NCBI GenBank assembly: GCA_029974875.1
Contig: JARKQP010000676.1
Coordinates: forward strand, 1-16,809
Origin: Mobilitalea sp.
GTDB lineage: Bacteria > Bacillota_A > Clostridia > Lachnospirales > Lachnospiraceae
DNA length: 16,809 nt
Direction: 5' to 3'
The position numbers and the translations under genes are program-made. How positions within the stretch are numbered: position 1 is the stretch's first letter; every line of letters starts with the position of its first letter. The notes under the pieces were generated by a model. It was not told the DNA's origin and did no database searches. It saw only the letters and a program-made list of their open reading frames with translations. Shown in pieces: positions 6,579-14,451 of the stretch.

Positions 6579-7838
6579 ATGGAAAAATTCATGGAAAAAT
6601 TACAAAAAGGATTGATGCCCATAGCGAATAAGATCAGCAGCATCAAATTCTTAAGTGCCCTGGGAGCAACCTTTCAGATCCTGCTGCCGATTATTTTAAT
6701 CGGATCCTTTGCCTGCTTGGGAGCCTTTCTGGATATCCCGGCATGGCAGGGCTTTGTCACCAGTACAGGCCTGCAGCTGGCATTTATGACGGTACAATCC
6801 CTGACACTTAGCCTGATTGCGCTATATGTGGCATTTGTATTGCCCTACCAGTATGCGTCAAAGCTGGGCATGAAGCCTCTTTCGGCAGCCATCACCAGTG
6901 TTATGAGCTTTTTGCTTGTTACACCGCACGAGATCTATACGAATATCCCTAGCCAGTGGTTAGGATATGCCGGCCTCTTTACGGTGATGCTCATAAGCGC
7001 GGGTACTGTCAGGCTGACAAAGCTGTTAATTGACAAGAAGATTTATCTCCGCATGCCGGATGGTGTACCCCCTATGGTAGAGGAATCCTTTAAGGCCTTG
7101 GTACCAACCGTACTATGTGCTGTTTTGGCTATAATTATCGGAACTGTTTTTTCAAAAACGAGCTTTGGCAGCATCCACCAGGTAATCTATTCTTTTATCC
7201 AGACCCCGCTGCAGGGCTTTGGCTTATCCTTCCCTGCCTATCTGGTTGTGCAGATCCTGTCCACCCTGTTTATGTTCTGCGGTATCCATGGTAACTCTAT
7301 CTTTGGTGTAATATCACCCCTGACTTTGTCTGCCTCCATGGAAAACCTGGAAGCCTTAAAGGCTGGTCTGCAGGCTCCGAATATTATCATTGATTCCTTC
7401 TCTGTATTGTGCCAGCCTGGCGGAATCGGCGGTACCTTTGGCCTGGCCTTCCTGATGGCCTTTAAGGCAAAGAGCAAGCGGATGAGAACCTTGGGCAAGA
7501 TGTCCATTATTCCTGCCTTATTCGGTATTAATGAGCCATTATTATTTGGTATTCCGATTTTATTAAACCCGCTGTTATTCATCCCCTATGTGCTGAATCC
7601 CATTGTATGTACCTCCATCAGCTATACGTCCATAGCCCTTGGAATCACGCCGAGGCTGTCCGGTGTAACTGTTAACTGGACAATGCCGCAGATTATCTCC
7701 GGTTTTCTGGCACAGGGTGTTCCGACTGCGATCCTGCAGGTCATATTAATCATCATTACAACATTGATCTGGATCCCGTTCTTTAGGATGGTAGACAAGC
7801 AGATTGTAAAAGAAGAAGTAGTAGAGTTGGCCGAATAG
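6579..7838 (+). CDS. PTS lactose/cellobiose-family EIIC permease
   Basis: A 419-residue polytopic inner-membrane permease that binds and moves the sugar while EIIB phosphorylates it. About ten hydrophobic helices are visible. CGIHGNSIFG (234-243, His237) and GINEPLLFGIPILLNP (316-331, Glu319) are the substrate-site motifs of the lactose/cellobiose EIIC family. The length is slightly short of the usual 430-450. AGGAGG lies about 9 bases before the ATG. It follows EIIB by 36 bp. The permease most likely carries a beta-glucoside, because the next gene in line is a 6-phospho-beta-glucosidase; that is context rather than a property of the sequence itself. Confidence 0.94.
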   Translation: MEKFMEKLQKGLMPIANKISSIKFLSALGATFQILLPIILIGSFACLGAFLDIPAWQGFVTSTGLQLAFMTVQSLTLSLIALYVAFVLPYQYASKLGMKPLSAAITSVMSFLLVTPHEIYTNIPSQWLGYAGLFTVMLISAGTVRLTKLLIDKKIYLRMPDGVPPMVEESFKALVPTVLCAVLAIIIGTVFSKTSFGSIHQVIYSFIQTPLQGFGLSFPAYLVVQILSTLFMFCGIHGNSIFGVISPLTLSASMENLEALKAGLQAPNIIIDSFSVLCQPGGIGGTFGLAFLMAFKAKSKRMRTLGKMSIIPALFGINEPLLFGIPILLNPLLFIPYVLNPIVCTSISYTSIALGITPRLSGVTVNWTMPQIISGFLAQGVPTAILQVILIIITTLIWIPFFRMVDKQIVKEEVVELAE

Positions 7839-7870
7839 CCGGGATAAAGCACAAAATAGCAAAATAATAA

Positions 7871-7911
7871 GGTCTGTTATGAAGTGATGATTTGTTGCTT
7901 TATAACAGACC
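7871..7911. other. Long hairpin inside the operon, after EIIC
   Basis: GGTCTGTTAT (7871-7880) pairs perfectly with ATAACAGACC (7902-7911), and the stem continues inward as GAAG/CTTT with one G-T pair, giving 14 bp and a 13-base loop. No T-run follows, so it is a poor intrinsic terminator. It could be an mRNA processing or stabilising element that sets the ratio of PTS to downstream enzymes. Confidence 0.6.
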
Positions 7912-7927
7912 AACTTATATCGGTAAT

Positions 7928-7994
7928 GTAAAGGAATCAAGATACAAAGGAATTAAACTGCAAGTATATTAAAACTACAAGGACATTAAAAATA
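7928..7994. repeat. Weak 16-17-bp tandem repeats, four units
   Basis: Four successive units can be aligned: GTAAAGGAATCAAGATA, CAAAGGAATTAAACTG, CAAGTATATTAAAACTA and CAAGGACATTAAAAATA. They share a CAAxGxAATTAAAA core but are well diverged. They sit between the EIIC hairpin and the GH1 gene, in the same kind of position (after a gene end) as the two clear arrays in this window. Confidence 0.45.
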
Positions 7995-8074
7995 TAGGGG
8001 CAGAACATAAGGTTTCTGTCTGGAAAGATCAAGAATGGTGTATATAGGAATGTATAGAAGATAAGGATGATTAG

Positions 8075-9490
<1,416 letters not shown>

Positions 9491-9539
9491 AAACTGAAGT
9501 TAAATGATTGCTGCTTGCAGCAGAATGGAGTTGTATGAA

Positions 9540-11429
9540 ATGAGATACCCACATTTATTTTCCCCTATAAAAATCAATAACATGGTGGTCCGCAACCGTA
9601 TTGTCTCAACTCCAATGGGACATAATTTTGCTGATAAAGCCCTGGGTGGCCCCGGCATCCTCATTGCCGGATCTGTCATCACGGAACCGGGAAGGTCCTC
9701 CTGGGCATCCCCGGATGAGCCTTACGGCTTTTCGAAATACGAGGTTGAAAAAACGAGGCAGAGAATCCTCATCGCCCAGCAGGGAGGAGCAAAGGTATCC
9801 ATTGAAATCGGACATGCGGGCCAGTACGGAAGGGTGAAGGATTATGCCAAAGGCCCGACGGGATATATCCGGGCAGATGGCGTAGAAGTAAAGGAAATGA
9901 CGGAAGAAATGATGGAGGAGACCCTTTATTGGTTTGAACAGGCGGCCTTTGACGCGAAGGATATCGGCTTTGATATGATATTCATGCATTTTGGGCATGG
10001 CTGGCTTGCCTCCCAGTTCCTCTCCCCCCTGTTCAATAAGCGGACAGACCAGTACGGCGGTTCCATCGAGAATCGTGCCCGCTTCCCCAAAATGATACTG
10101 GAGCGGGTAAGAAAAGCAGTCGGTCCGGATTTCCCTATTGATATGAGGATATCGGCCATAGAATGGATGGAAGGCGGGATTGAATTCGAGGATGTCTTAA
10201 CCTTTATTAAAATGGTGGAGCATCTGATCGACACCGTCCAGATTTCCTGCGGACTGGACCTGGAGCATGAGGCAAACGTCCATATGGCTACCACGAATTT
10301 CTCAGAACATATGCCCAATGCAAAATACGCGAAGATTGTAAAGGAGAATGTGAAAATCCCCGTATCTGTAATCGGAGCCATCATGAATCCGGAGGAAGCG
10401 GAAAAGCTTATTGCAGATGGCATTGTGGATCTGGTTGCCCTCGGGAGACCCTTGGCGGCAGACCCGGAATGGCCGAAGAAGGCCAGGGAAGGCAGGCCGG
10501 AGGATATCGTTCCCTGCATCCGCTGCCTGCAATGCTACCATATCTCCACGAACCGCAGAAATGTAGGCTGTTCCGTGAACCCAAGATATGCGAATGAAAA
10601 ATTTATACCTGCGAAGATCCAAAAAGCGGAGGAAAAGAAAAAGGTAGTGGTCGTCGGGGCAGGACCGGCGGGCTTAAAAGCCGCGCTGGTTGCTGATGAG
10701 CGGGGCCATGAAGTAATACTCCTTGAGAAAAATAATTTTGTCGGCGGTGCAATGCATTATGTAGCCATGGAATATTATAAAGAAGACATCAAGGCCTATC
10801 TTGACTATTTAAAAAGCCAGCTGGCAAAATCAAAGATAAAGGTATGTCTTAATACAGAAGCGGATGAGGATATGATACGGGAGCTATGTCCCGATGCATT
10901 GATTGTGGCAGTAGGGGCATCTCCCGCAACCCCGCCAATCCCTGGAATCCAGAATGAGAATGTCATTTCCTTTTACACTGCCATTGAAGAGGAGGAAAGT
11001 ATCGGACAGGATGTGGTAGTAATCGGGGGAGGAACCATCGGCGCCGAGATTGCGCTGGAGCTGGCGGAGCTGAGACAGAAGAAGGTTACCATCCTGGAAA
11101 TGACAGATAGCATAGCGGCCCAGGGAAATATGCTATACCGGATTGCCCTGCGCCAAAAGATGGAGAAGGTGTCAACACTTAAGACAATGCTGCGCACCTC
11201 CTGCAAGGAAATCCTCGGGGACGGGGTTATCGCAAGGACGGAGGACGGGCAGGAACAATTCATTAAAGCGGATACGGTGATTGTTGCAACTGGAGTACGT
11301 GCAAACAAGACGCTGGCGGATTCCTTCTACGGGATCGTACCGGAGACCTTTGTCATCGGTGACTGTAAGCAGCCGAGAAAAATCATGGAAGCGACCCTGG
11401 AGGGCTTCTTGATTTCGTCCAATCTATAA
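9540..11429 (+). CDS. OYE-family FMN/4Fe-4S/FAD oxidoreductase (enoate / 2,4-dienoyl-CoA reductase type)
   Basis: A 629-residue reductase of the family holding 2,4-dienoyl-CoA reductase, enoate reductase, trimethylamine dehydrogenase and the gut enzymes acting on bile acids, isoflavones and bilirubin. Residues 1-330 are the FMN TIM barrel, with FGHGWLASQFLSP (151-163) and GGSIENR (173-179). Cys326, Cys329, Cys332 and Cys344 hold a 4Fe-4S cluster. GAGPAG (373-378) binds FAD and GGGTIGAE (496-503) binds NAD(P)H. Electrons pass from NAD(P)H via FAD and Fe-S to FMN and then to an activated C=C or similar acceptor. The reading frame opens at 9504, but GGAG at 9527-9530 and the family start MRYPHLFSPI favour 9540. 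It lies 49 bp after the 6-phospho-beta-glucosidase, so it probably acts on the released aglycone. The exact substrate cannot be told. Confidence 0.9.
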   Translation: MRYPHLFSPIKINNMVVRNRIVSTPMGHNFADKALGGPGILIAGSVITEPGRSSWASPDEPYGFSKYEVEKTRQRILIAQQGGAKVSIEIGHAGQYGRVKDYAKGPTGYIRADGVEVKEMTEEMMEETLYWFEQAAFDAKDIGFDMIFMHFGHGWLASQFLSPLFNKRTDQYGGSIENRARFPKMILERVRKAVGPDFPIDMRISAIEWMEGGIEFEDVLTFIKMVEHLIDTVQISCGLDLEHEANVHMATTNFSEHMPNAKYAKIVKENVKIPVSVIGAIMNPEEAEKLIADGIVDLVALGRPLAADPEWPKKAREGRPEDIVPCIRCLQCYHISTNRRNVGCSVNPRYANEKFIPAKIQKAEEKKKVVVVGAGPAGLKAALVADERGHEVILLEKNNFVGGAMHYVAMEYYKEDIKAYLDYLKSQLAKSKIKVCLNTEADEDMIRELCPDALIVAVGASPATPPIPGIQNENVISFYTAIEEEESIGQDVVVIGGGTIGAEIALELAELRQKKVTILEMTDSIAAQGNMLYRIALRQKMEKVSTLKTMLRTSCKEILGDGVIARTEDGQEQFIKADTVIVATGVRANKTLADSFYGIVPETFVIGDCKQPRKIMEATLEGFLISSNL

Positions 11430-11454
11430 TAAAATATTTTATTTACTTATGACC

Positions 11455-11471
11455 AACGGAAAGGAACCGTT
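11455..11471 (+). promoter_or_regulatory. Hairpin presenting the HPr ribosome binding site
   Basis: AACGG (11455-11459) pairs with CCGTT (11467-11471), leaving AAAGGAA as the loop. The loop is the Shine-Dalgarno sequence and the ATG follows at once (11472). A loop-presented site may stay accessible, or a binding protein could mask it. The stem is only five pairs. Confidence 0.4.
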
Positions 11472-11729
11472 ATGAAACAATTTACTTATACCATCAATGA
11501 TCCCATCGGCCTGCATGCAAGACCGGCCACCATGCTGGCAAAAGAGGCAAAAAATTTTGAAGCTGAAATCGTACTTTCTGCGAATGGAAAGAAGGCCAAT
11601 GCAAAAGCAATGATCCTTGTTATGAGCATGGCAATAAAGCAGGGGACGGAAGTCCTTGTCACAGTAGAAGGGATTGACGAAGCAGCGGCAATTGGACGGA
11701 TGAAAGAATTTTTTCATCAGAATCTATAA
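11472..11729 (+). CDS. HPr-family phosphocarrier with Ala at position 46
   Basis: An 85-residue HPr, the cytosolic carrier that takes phosphate from Enzyme I and hands it to EIIA domains and to PRD regulators. GLHARPA (13-19) contains the phosphorylatable His15 with the conserved Arg17. In nearly all Firmicute HPr proteins Ser46 follows Lys45 and is phosphorylated by HPr kinase to trigger CcpA repression and block phosphotransfer. Here the segment reads NAKAMILVMSM (43-53), so residue 46 is Ala. The protein should transfer phosphate but be blind to HPr kinase. It is the last intact gene of the beta-glucoside operon, so it is probably an operon-dedicated paralogue, with the housekeeping ptsH elsewhere. 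Family certain; the regulatory conclusion is inferred. Confidence 0.93.
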   Translation: MKQFTYTINDPIGLHARPATMLAKEAKNFEAEIVLSANGKKANAKAMILVMSMAIKQGTEVLVTVEGIDEAAAIGRMKEFFHQNL

Positions 11730-11764
11730 TTAATCTATAATTGGCTCAGGAAAGAGGTGGTTTC

Positions 11765-11896
11765 GTGCATAAATTAGGGGCAGCCAAAACTGAGTCTAAA
11801 GGAATTGCCATCAGGCATGCTATTGCTGCCGGGCTTTACTTTGAAACCGTGGGAATAGGGTTGCATCCATATCCCACGGCTTCAAAATTTTTGTAG
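11765..11896 (+). pseudogene. Short frame resembling the start of Enzyme I (ptsI remnant?)
   Basis: A 43-codon GTG-initiated frame beginning 35 bp after HPr, with AGAGGTGG a few bases upstream. Its opening, MHKLGAAKTESKGIAIRHAI, contains S-x-G-I-A-I-x-x-A, the pattern at the N-terminus of PTS Enzyme I proteins (L-x-G-I-x-A-S-x-G-I-A-I-x-K-A). After about 24 residues any likeness stops and the frame runs through the operon terminator to TAG. Since ptsI normally follows ptsH, a decayed or truncated ptsI is the simplest reading; a chance small frame is the alternative. Confidence 0.4.
11843..11893 (+). terminator. Terminator of the PTS/glucosidase/HPr operon
   Basis: GAAACCGTGGGA pairs with TCCCACGGCTTC (one mismatch), core stem CCGTGGGA/TCCCACGG, followed by AAAATTTTTG. 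It lies at the end of the run of same-strand genes, 110 bases after HPr. Confidence 0.75.
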
Positions 11897-12420
11897 GCTG
11901 TTACGGGGCAGGCGCCTCCGTTTGTCTAAGGAAGGTGTTAAGAGTTGCTTTCCAGGACAGCTGTGTTCTTGTCTGTTAAATCCTGAATGCTGATAGGAAA
12001 ATATTATCAAACCATTGCTATATGTTTCAATTACAGGGTGATAGAAAGTGAAAAGTCAAATCACCTTTTCCTATCTACAGATAATTATATATGTGGTTTA
12101 TGCATGTAGTTTGTATATGTGATTTATTTAGAAGCCCATTTATCATTGAAAAATTTTATTTTTTTCTAAAAAATTTCTATTAAAATTTCTTATGGATAGA
12201 TATGATAATCCGATGCTATTTTATAAAGATCCCCCTATAATAGATCTGTACAAATTAATAATTGTATATTGAATACCGGCACAAAAGTTATACAAATAGT
12301 GAATTGACCAGAGGTTCTATGTGAGAAAAGTGTTTATAGATCCAACGGAATATGTGCAGGGAAAAGATGAATTGGATACGGACGAAAACCCTCCGGAACG
12401 GAGGAGTAGGAGGAATGCTC
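11897..12420. other. 520-base gap with a long-range stem
   Basis: No convincing reading frame. GATAGGAAAA (11992-12001) is perfectly complementary to TTTTCCTATC (12066-12075), and GGTGAT (12037-12042) to ATCACC (12060-12065). The two right arms are contiguous, so one 16-base strand can pair with two separated left arms, leaving a 35-base internal bulge. GATAG at 12040-12044 could compete with the outer left arm. A small hairpin with loop GCTG lies near 11955-11971. The rest (12100-12300) is very AT-rich, with a TATAAT at 12236-12241 that lacks a good -35. This could be a leader RNA or a small RNA; I recognise no known riboswitch. Confidence 0.4.
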
Positions 12421-13353
12421 ATGGTTTCAGATAATTTCACTTTTAATTCGGATGAAGGAACAAAAATTTTTGTTTATGTATGGAAGCCCGATGAGAACGT
12501 CAGAGTAAAAGGCCTTGTACAGATTTCCCATGGAATGGCGGAAACTGCCGAAAGGTACGAAAGCTTTGCTGAGGTTCTTACAAAGGACGGCTTTATCGTC
12601 TATGCGAATGATCATAGAGGGCACGGGAAAACAGCAGGAAGTGTTGATAAGCTGGGATATCTTGCTGATAAAGATGGATTTGACTGGATTGTAGAGGATC
12701 TCCACAAATTAAGCGTAATCATAAAGAAGGAATATTCCGATTTACCGCTCTTTTTATTTGGGCATAGTATGGGGTCTTTTGCTACGCAAAGATACCTTAT
12801 GTTGCATGGCAGGGACTTAAAAGGGGCAATATTATCGGGGTCAAATGGAAGACAGGGCATTATGCTTAACGTTGCAGCATACCTTGCAGGGAAAGAAGTA
12901 AAGAAGCATGGCAGAAAAGAGAAGAGCGACAAAATGAACCAATTGCTTTTTGGCAGCTATAATAATAAATTCAAACCAAACAGAACAGAATACGACTGGT
13001 TAAGTAGGGATAATGAAGAAGTAGACAAGTACATAAATGACCCCTTCTGCGGGACAGTATTTCCGGGCGGCTTCTTTTATGACCTTATGATTGGCCTGAA
13101 AAAGATTGAAGGTAGTGGTGATCTGGAGCAGATACCTAAAAGCTTACCTATTTTGATTTTTTCAGGTGAAATGGATCCGGTAGGAAAAATGGGGAAGGGA
13201 GTTAAAAAGCTTTTTGATACCTATAAACAGCACGGATTAAATGATGTAACATTAAAACTTTATCCCGGCGGAAGGCATGAGATGCTGAATGAAATTAATA
13301 AGGATGAAGTCATGAAGGATGTTTCCGGCTGGATCAACCGGCATGTAGGATAA
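12421..13353 (+). CDS. Alpha/beta hydrolase, lysophospholipase / monoacylglycerol lipase type
   Basis: A 310-residue serine hydrolase of the PldB/monoglyceride lipase (S33-like) group, which hydrolyses esters such as lysophospholipids or monoacylglycerols. The HG motif ISHGMAE (about 35-41) and YANDHRGHGKTAG (about 61-73) are typical of this group. The nucleophile is Ser116 in GHSMGS, the acid Asp252 in SGEMDPVG and the base His286 in GGRHEML, so the triad is complete. No signal peptide. The frame opens at 12352, but AGGAGG at 12408-12413 stands 7 bases before the ATG at 12421 and the protein then starts as family members do. It stands alone between a structured gap and a strong hairpin. The natural substrate is unknown. 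Confidence 0.9.
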   Translation: MVSDNFTFNSDEGTKIFVYVWKPDENVRVKGLVQISHGMAETAERYESFAEVLTKDGFIVYANDHRGHGKTAGSVDKLGYLADKDGFDWIVEDLHKLSVIIKKEYSDLPLFLFGHSMGSFATQRYLMLHGRDLKGAILSGSNGRQGIMLNVAAYLAGKEVKKHGRKEKSDKMNQLLFGSYNNKFKPNRTEYDWLSRDNEEVDKYINDPFCGTVFPGGFFYDLMIGLKKIEGSGDLEQIPKSLPILIFSGEMDPVGKMGKGVKKLFDTYKQHGLNDVTLKLYPGGRHEMLNEINKDEVMKDVSGWINRHVG

Positions 13354-13358
13354 GAGGG

Positions 13359-13403
13359 AGCCCCTATGTATCACTACCGATTTACTAATGATACATAGGG
13401 GCT
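13359..13403. terminator. 15-bp perfect hairpin after the hydrolase gene
   Basis: AGCCCCTATGTATCA (13359-13373) and TGATACATAGGGGCT (13389-13403) form a perfect 15-bp stem with a 15-base loop, starting 6 bases after the hydrolase stop. There is no T-run after it on either strand, so it is either a weak terminator for both converging genes or an mRNA 3'-end protecting structure. Confidence 0.6.
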
Positions 13404-13421
13404 ATTCAAATTGACTTTAAT

Positions 13422-13605
13422 CTAGAAACTATTATTAATCTAGAAACTATTATCAATCTAGAAACTATTATCAATATAGAAACTATTATCAAGCTGGAAA
13501 CTATTATCAATCTAGAAACTATTGTAAATCTGGAAACTAATCATCAATCTAGAAGCTAATTATTATTATGGAAGCTGATTATCATTCTAGAAGCTAACTA
13601 TCATT
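13422..13605. repeat. 18/19-bp tandem array, ten units
   Basis: Ten consecutive units. Units one to six are 18 bp, best form CTAGAAACTATTATCAAT. Units seven to ten are 19 bp and share A-to-G and insertion changes, for example CTAGAAGCTAACTATCATT. The array fills the gap between the hydrolase hairpin and the thioesterase gene, and its last unit overlaps the thioesterase stop codon (13601-13603). Most units carry a TCTAGA or near-TCTAGA palindrome at their boundary. The unit sequence is unrelated to that of the 14-bp array at 3029-3170. Confidence 0.9.
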
Positions 13606-14050
13606 TTGCCTCAGGCAATAAATCCTGCCCGGATGCATATAGGGAAGAAAATAAATCATATAATTCCGGCAGAGCCTTTTTTAATGAAACCGGGCGCTTC
13701 CTGTTGGAGTCAAAATAGCAGTGTGTGCTTTCGCCGATGAATCTTATTTTACCGGTAACTGCATCAGTCATTTGGTATTGGACAGTCATCTTTGTAACAG
13801 ACAGGTCTGAAATAGAGACCTGAATGTTTATGGCATCGCCAAAACGGGCCATGGATTTGTACTCACAGGAAATACCTAACAGGGCAAAATCGATTCCGGT
13901 GCTTACTGCACGTTCATAGCTGTAGCCAATTTGCTCCATAAAATCTACGCGCGCTTCTTCCATCCAATGAATATAGTTGGCATGGTGTATAATACCCATT
14001 TGATCTGTTTCATAATAATGGGTTTTTCTGATATATGGTTTAAGGTCCAT
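13601..14050 (-). CDS. Acyl-CoA thioesterase, 4HBT hot-dog family
   Basis: A 149-residue hot-dog-fold thioesterase of the 4-hydroxybenzoyl-CoA thioesterase/YbgC-FadM group, cytosolic enzymes hydrolysing acyl-CoA or aryl-CoA thioesters. The catalytic segment YETDQMGIIHHANYIHWMEEAR (about 13-34, shown here as Asp16, His23, Asn25 and Tyr26 in the family spacing) is intact. The length is usual for the family. AGAGGAGA lies about 9 bases before the ATG. It converges on the alpha/beta hydrolase, and the 18/19-bp array begins at its stop codon. The acyl substrate is not predictable. Confidence 0.88.
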   Translation of the reverse strand: MDLKPYIRKTHYYETDQMGIIHHANYIHWMEEARVDFMEQIGYSYERAVSTGIDFALLGISCEYKSMARFGDAINIQVSISDLSVTKMTVQYQMTDAVTGKIRFIGESTHCYFDSNRKRPVSLKKALPELYDLFSSLYASGQDLLPEAK

Positions 14051-14103
14051 AAGCTTGTCTCCTCTTAATGGTACTCAATGTAAAGGGTATTTCTAATATT
14101 TTC

Positions 14104-14112
14104 ATTATAACA
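14104..14112 (-). promoter_or_regulatory. Extended -10 promoter for the thioesterase
   Basis: On the minus strand TGTTATAAT gives a consensus -10 with the TGn extension, about 55 bases upstream of the thioesterase ATG. No good -35 is visible, which fits an extended -10 promoter. Confidence 0.5.
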
Positions 14113-14149
14113 GATATAGTAACATATTATTTTCAGAACTACAAATTAA

Positions 14150-14185
14150 AAATCCTAGCGAAAATCCTAACAAAACGAAATCCTA
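14150..14185. repeat. Triplicated AAATCCTA motif
   Basis: AAATCCTA occurs at 14150-14157, 14162-14169 and 14178-14185, in a run of A-rich sequence just upstream of the -35 box at 14197. It may be another decayed tandem repeat or an A-tract upstream element. Confidence 0.4.
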
Positions 14186-14196
14186 ACAAAAAAATG

Positions 14197-14227
14197 TTGA
14201 CGTGGAGCCGGCTCCAGGTGGTATGAT
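14197..14227 (+). promoter_or_regulatory. MerR-type promoter: 19-bp spacer with perfect dyad
   Basis: TTGACG (14197-14202), a 19-bp spacer, and TATGAT (14222-14227). The spacer contains the perfect 14-bp palindrome TGGAGCCGGCTCCA (14203-14216). An over-long spacer with a dyad between -35 and -10 is the hallmark of promoters activated by MerR-family regulators, which twist the DNA to realign the boxes. No merR-like gene lies in this window, so the regulator is elsewhere. The promoter points at the aldo/keto reductase. Confidence 0.75.
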
Positions 14228-14331
14228 AGAGAAATATGGCAAGGCATATCCAAAATAAGCCTGGACTAAAGAACGAAGGAAGTATCAGGTTAAAAGAAAT
14301 AAAATTGATAAACGGAGGGAGGATCGGGTCC

Positions 14332-14451
14332 ATGCAAAGACCTTCATGGAGAGGTGGACAGCATAAGGGCAATGCCCGTAATGAGGGGCCAATGCCTGTA
14401 ACCTGTAATGAGAGGCATGGACATATTTATGAGAAAGATTATACTAGGTAA
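14332..14451 (+). CDS. 39-codon small ORF ahead of and overlapping the aldo/keto reductase
   Basis: A short frame beginning MQRPSWRGGQHKGNARNEG, preceded 8 bases upstream by GGAGGGAGGA (14314-14323), a far better ribosome binding site than that of the aldo/keto reductase. Its TAG (14449-14451) lies 20 bases inside the reductase gene, in another frame. This could be a leader peptide coupling translation of the reductase, a real small protein, or the broken start of another gene: near its end it reads CNERHGHIY, with an HxH as in many amidohydrolases. I cannot choose firmly among these. Confidence 0.4.
   Translation: MQRPSWRGGQHKGNARNEGPMPVTCNERHGHIYEKDYTR

Noticed and set aside
9926..10519. 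197-codon minus-strand frame inside the oxidoreductase gene
   Set aside because: It is an antisense shadow of a clearly conserved FMN-barrel coding region and encodes a Ser/Ile/Pro-rich string without family likeness.
9540..11429. Specific naming of the flavoenzyme as bilirubin reductase, BaiCD/BaiH or daidzein reductase
   Set aside because: The domain layout is shared by all of these, and I see no diagnostic residue set that singles one out; for instance I do not find an HGDR segment in the FMN domain.
14236..14331. Longer 71-codon version of the small ORF ahead of the aldo/keto reductase
   Set aside because: The first ATG lies within a few bases of the promoter -10 and has no ribosome binding site; only the internal ATG at 14332 is well supported.
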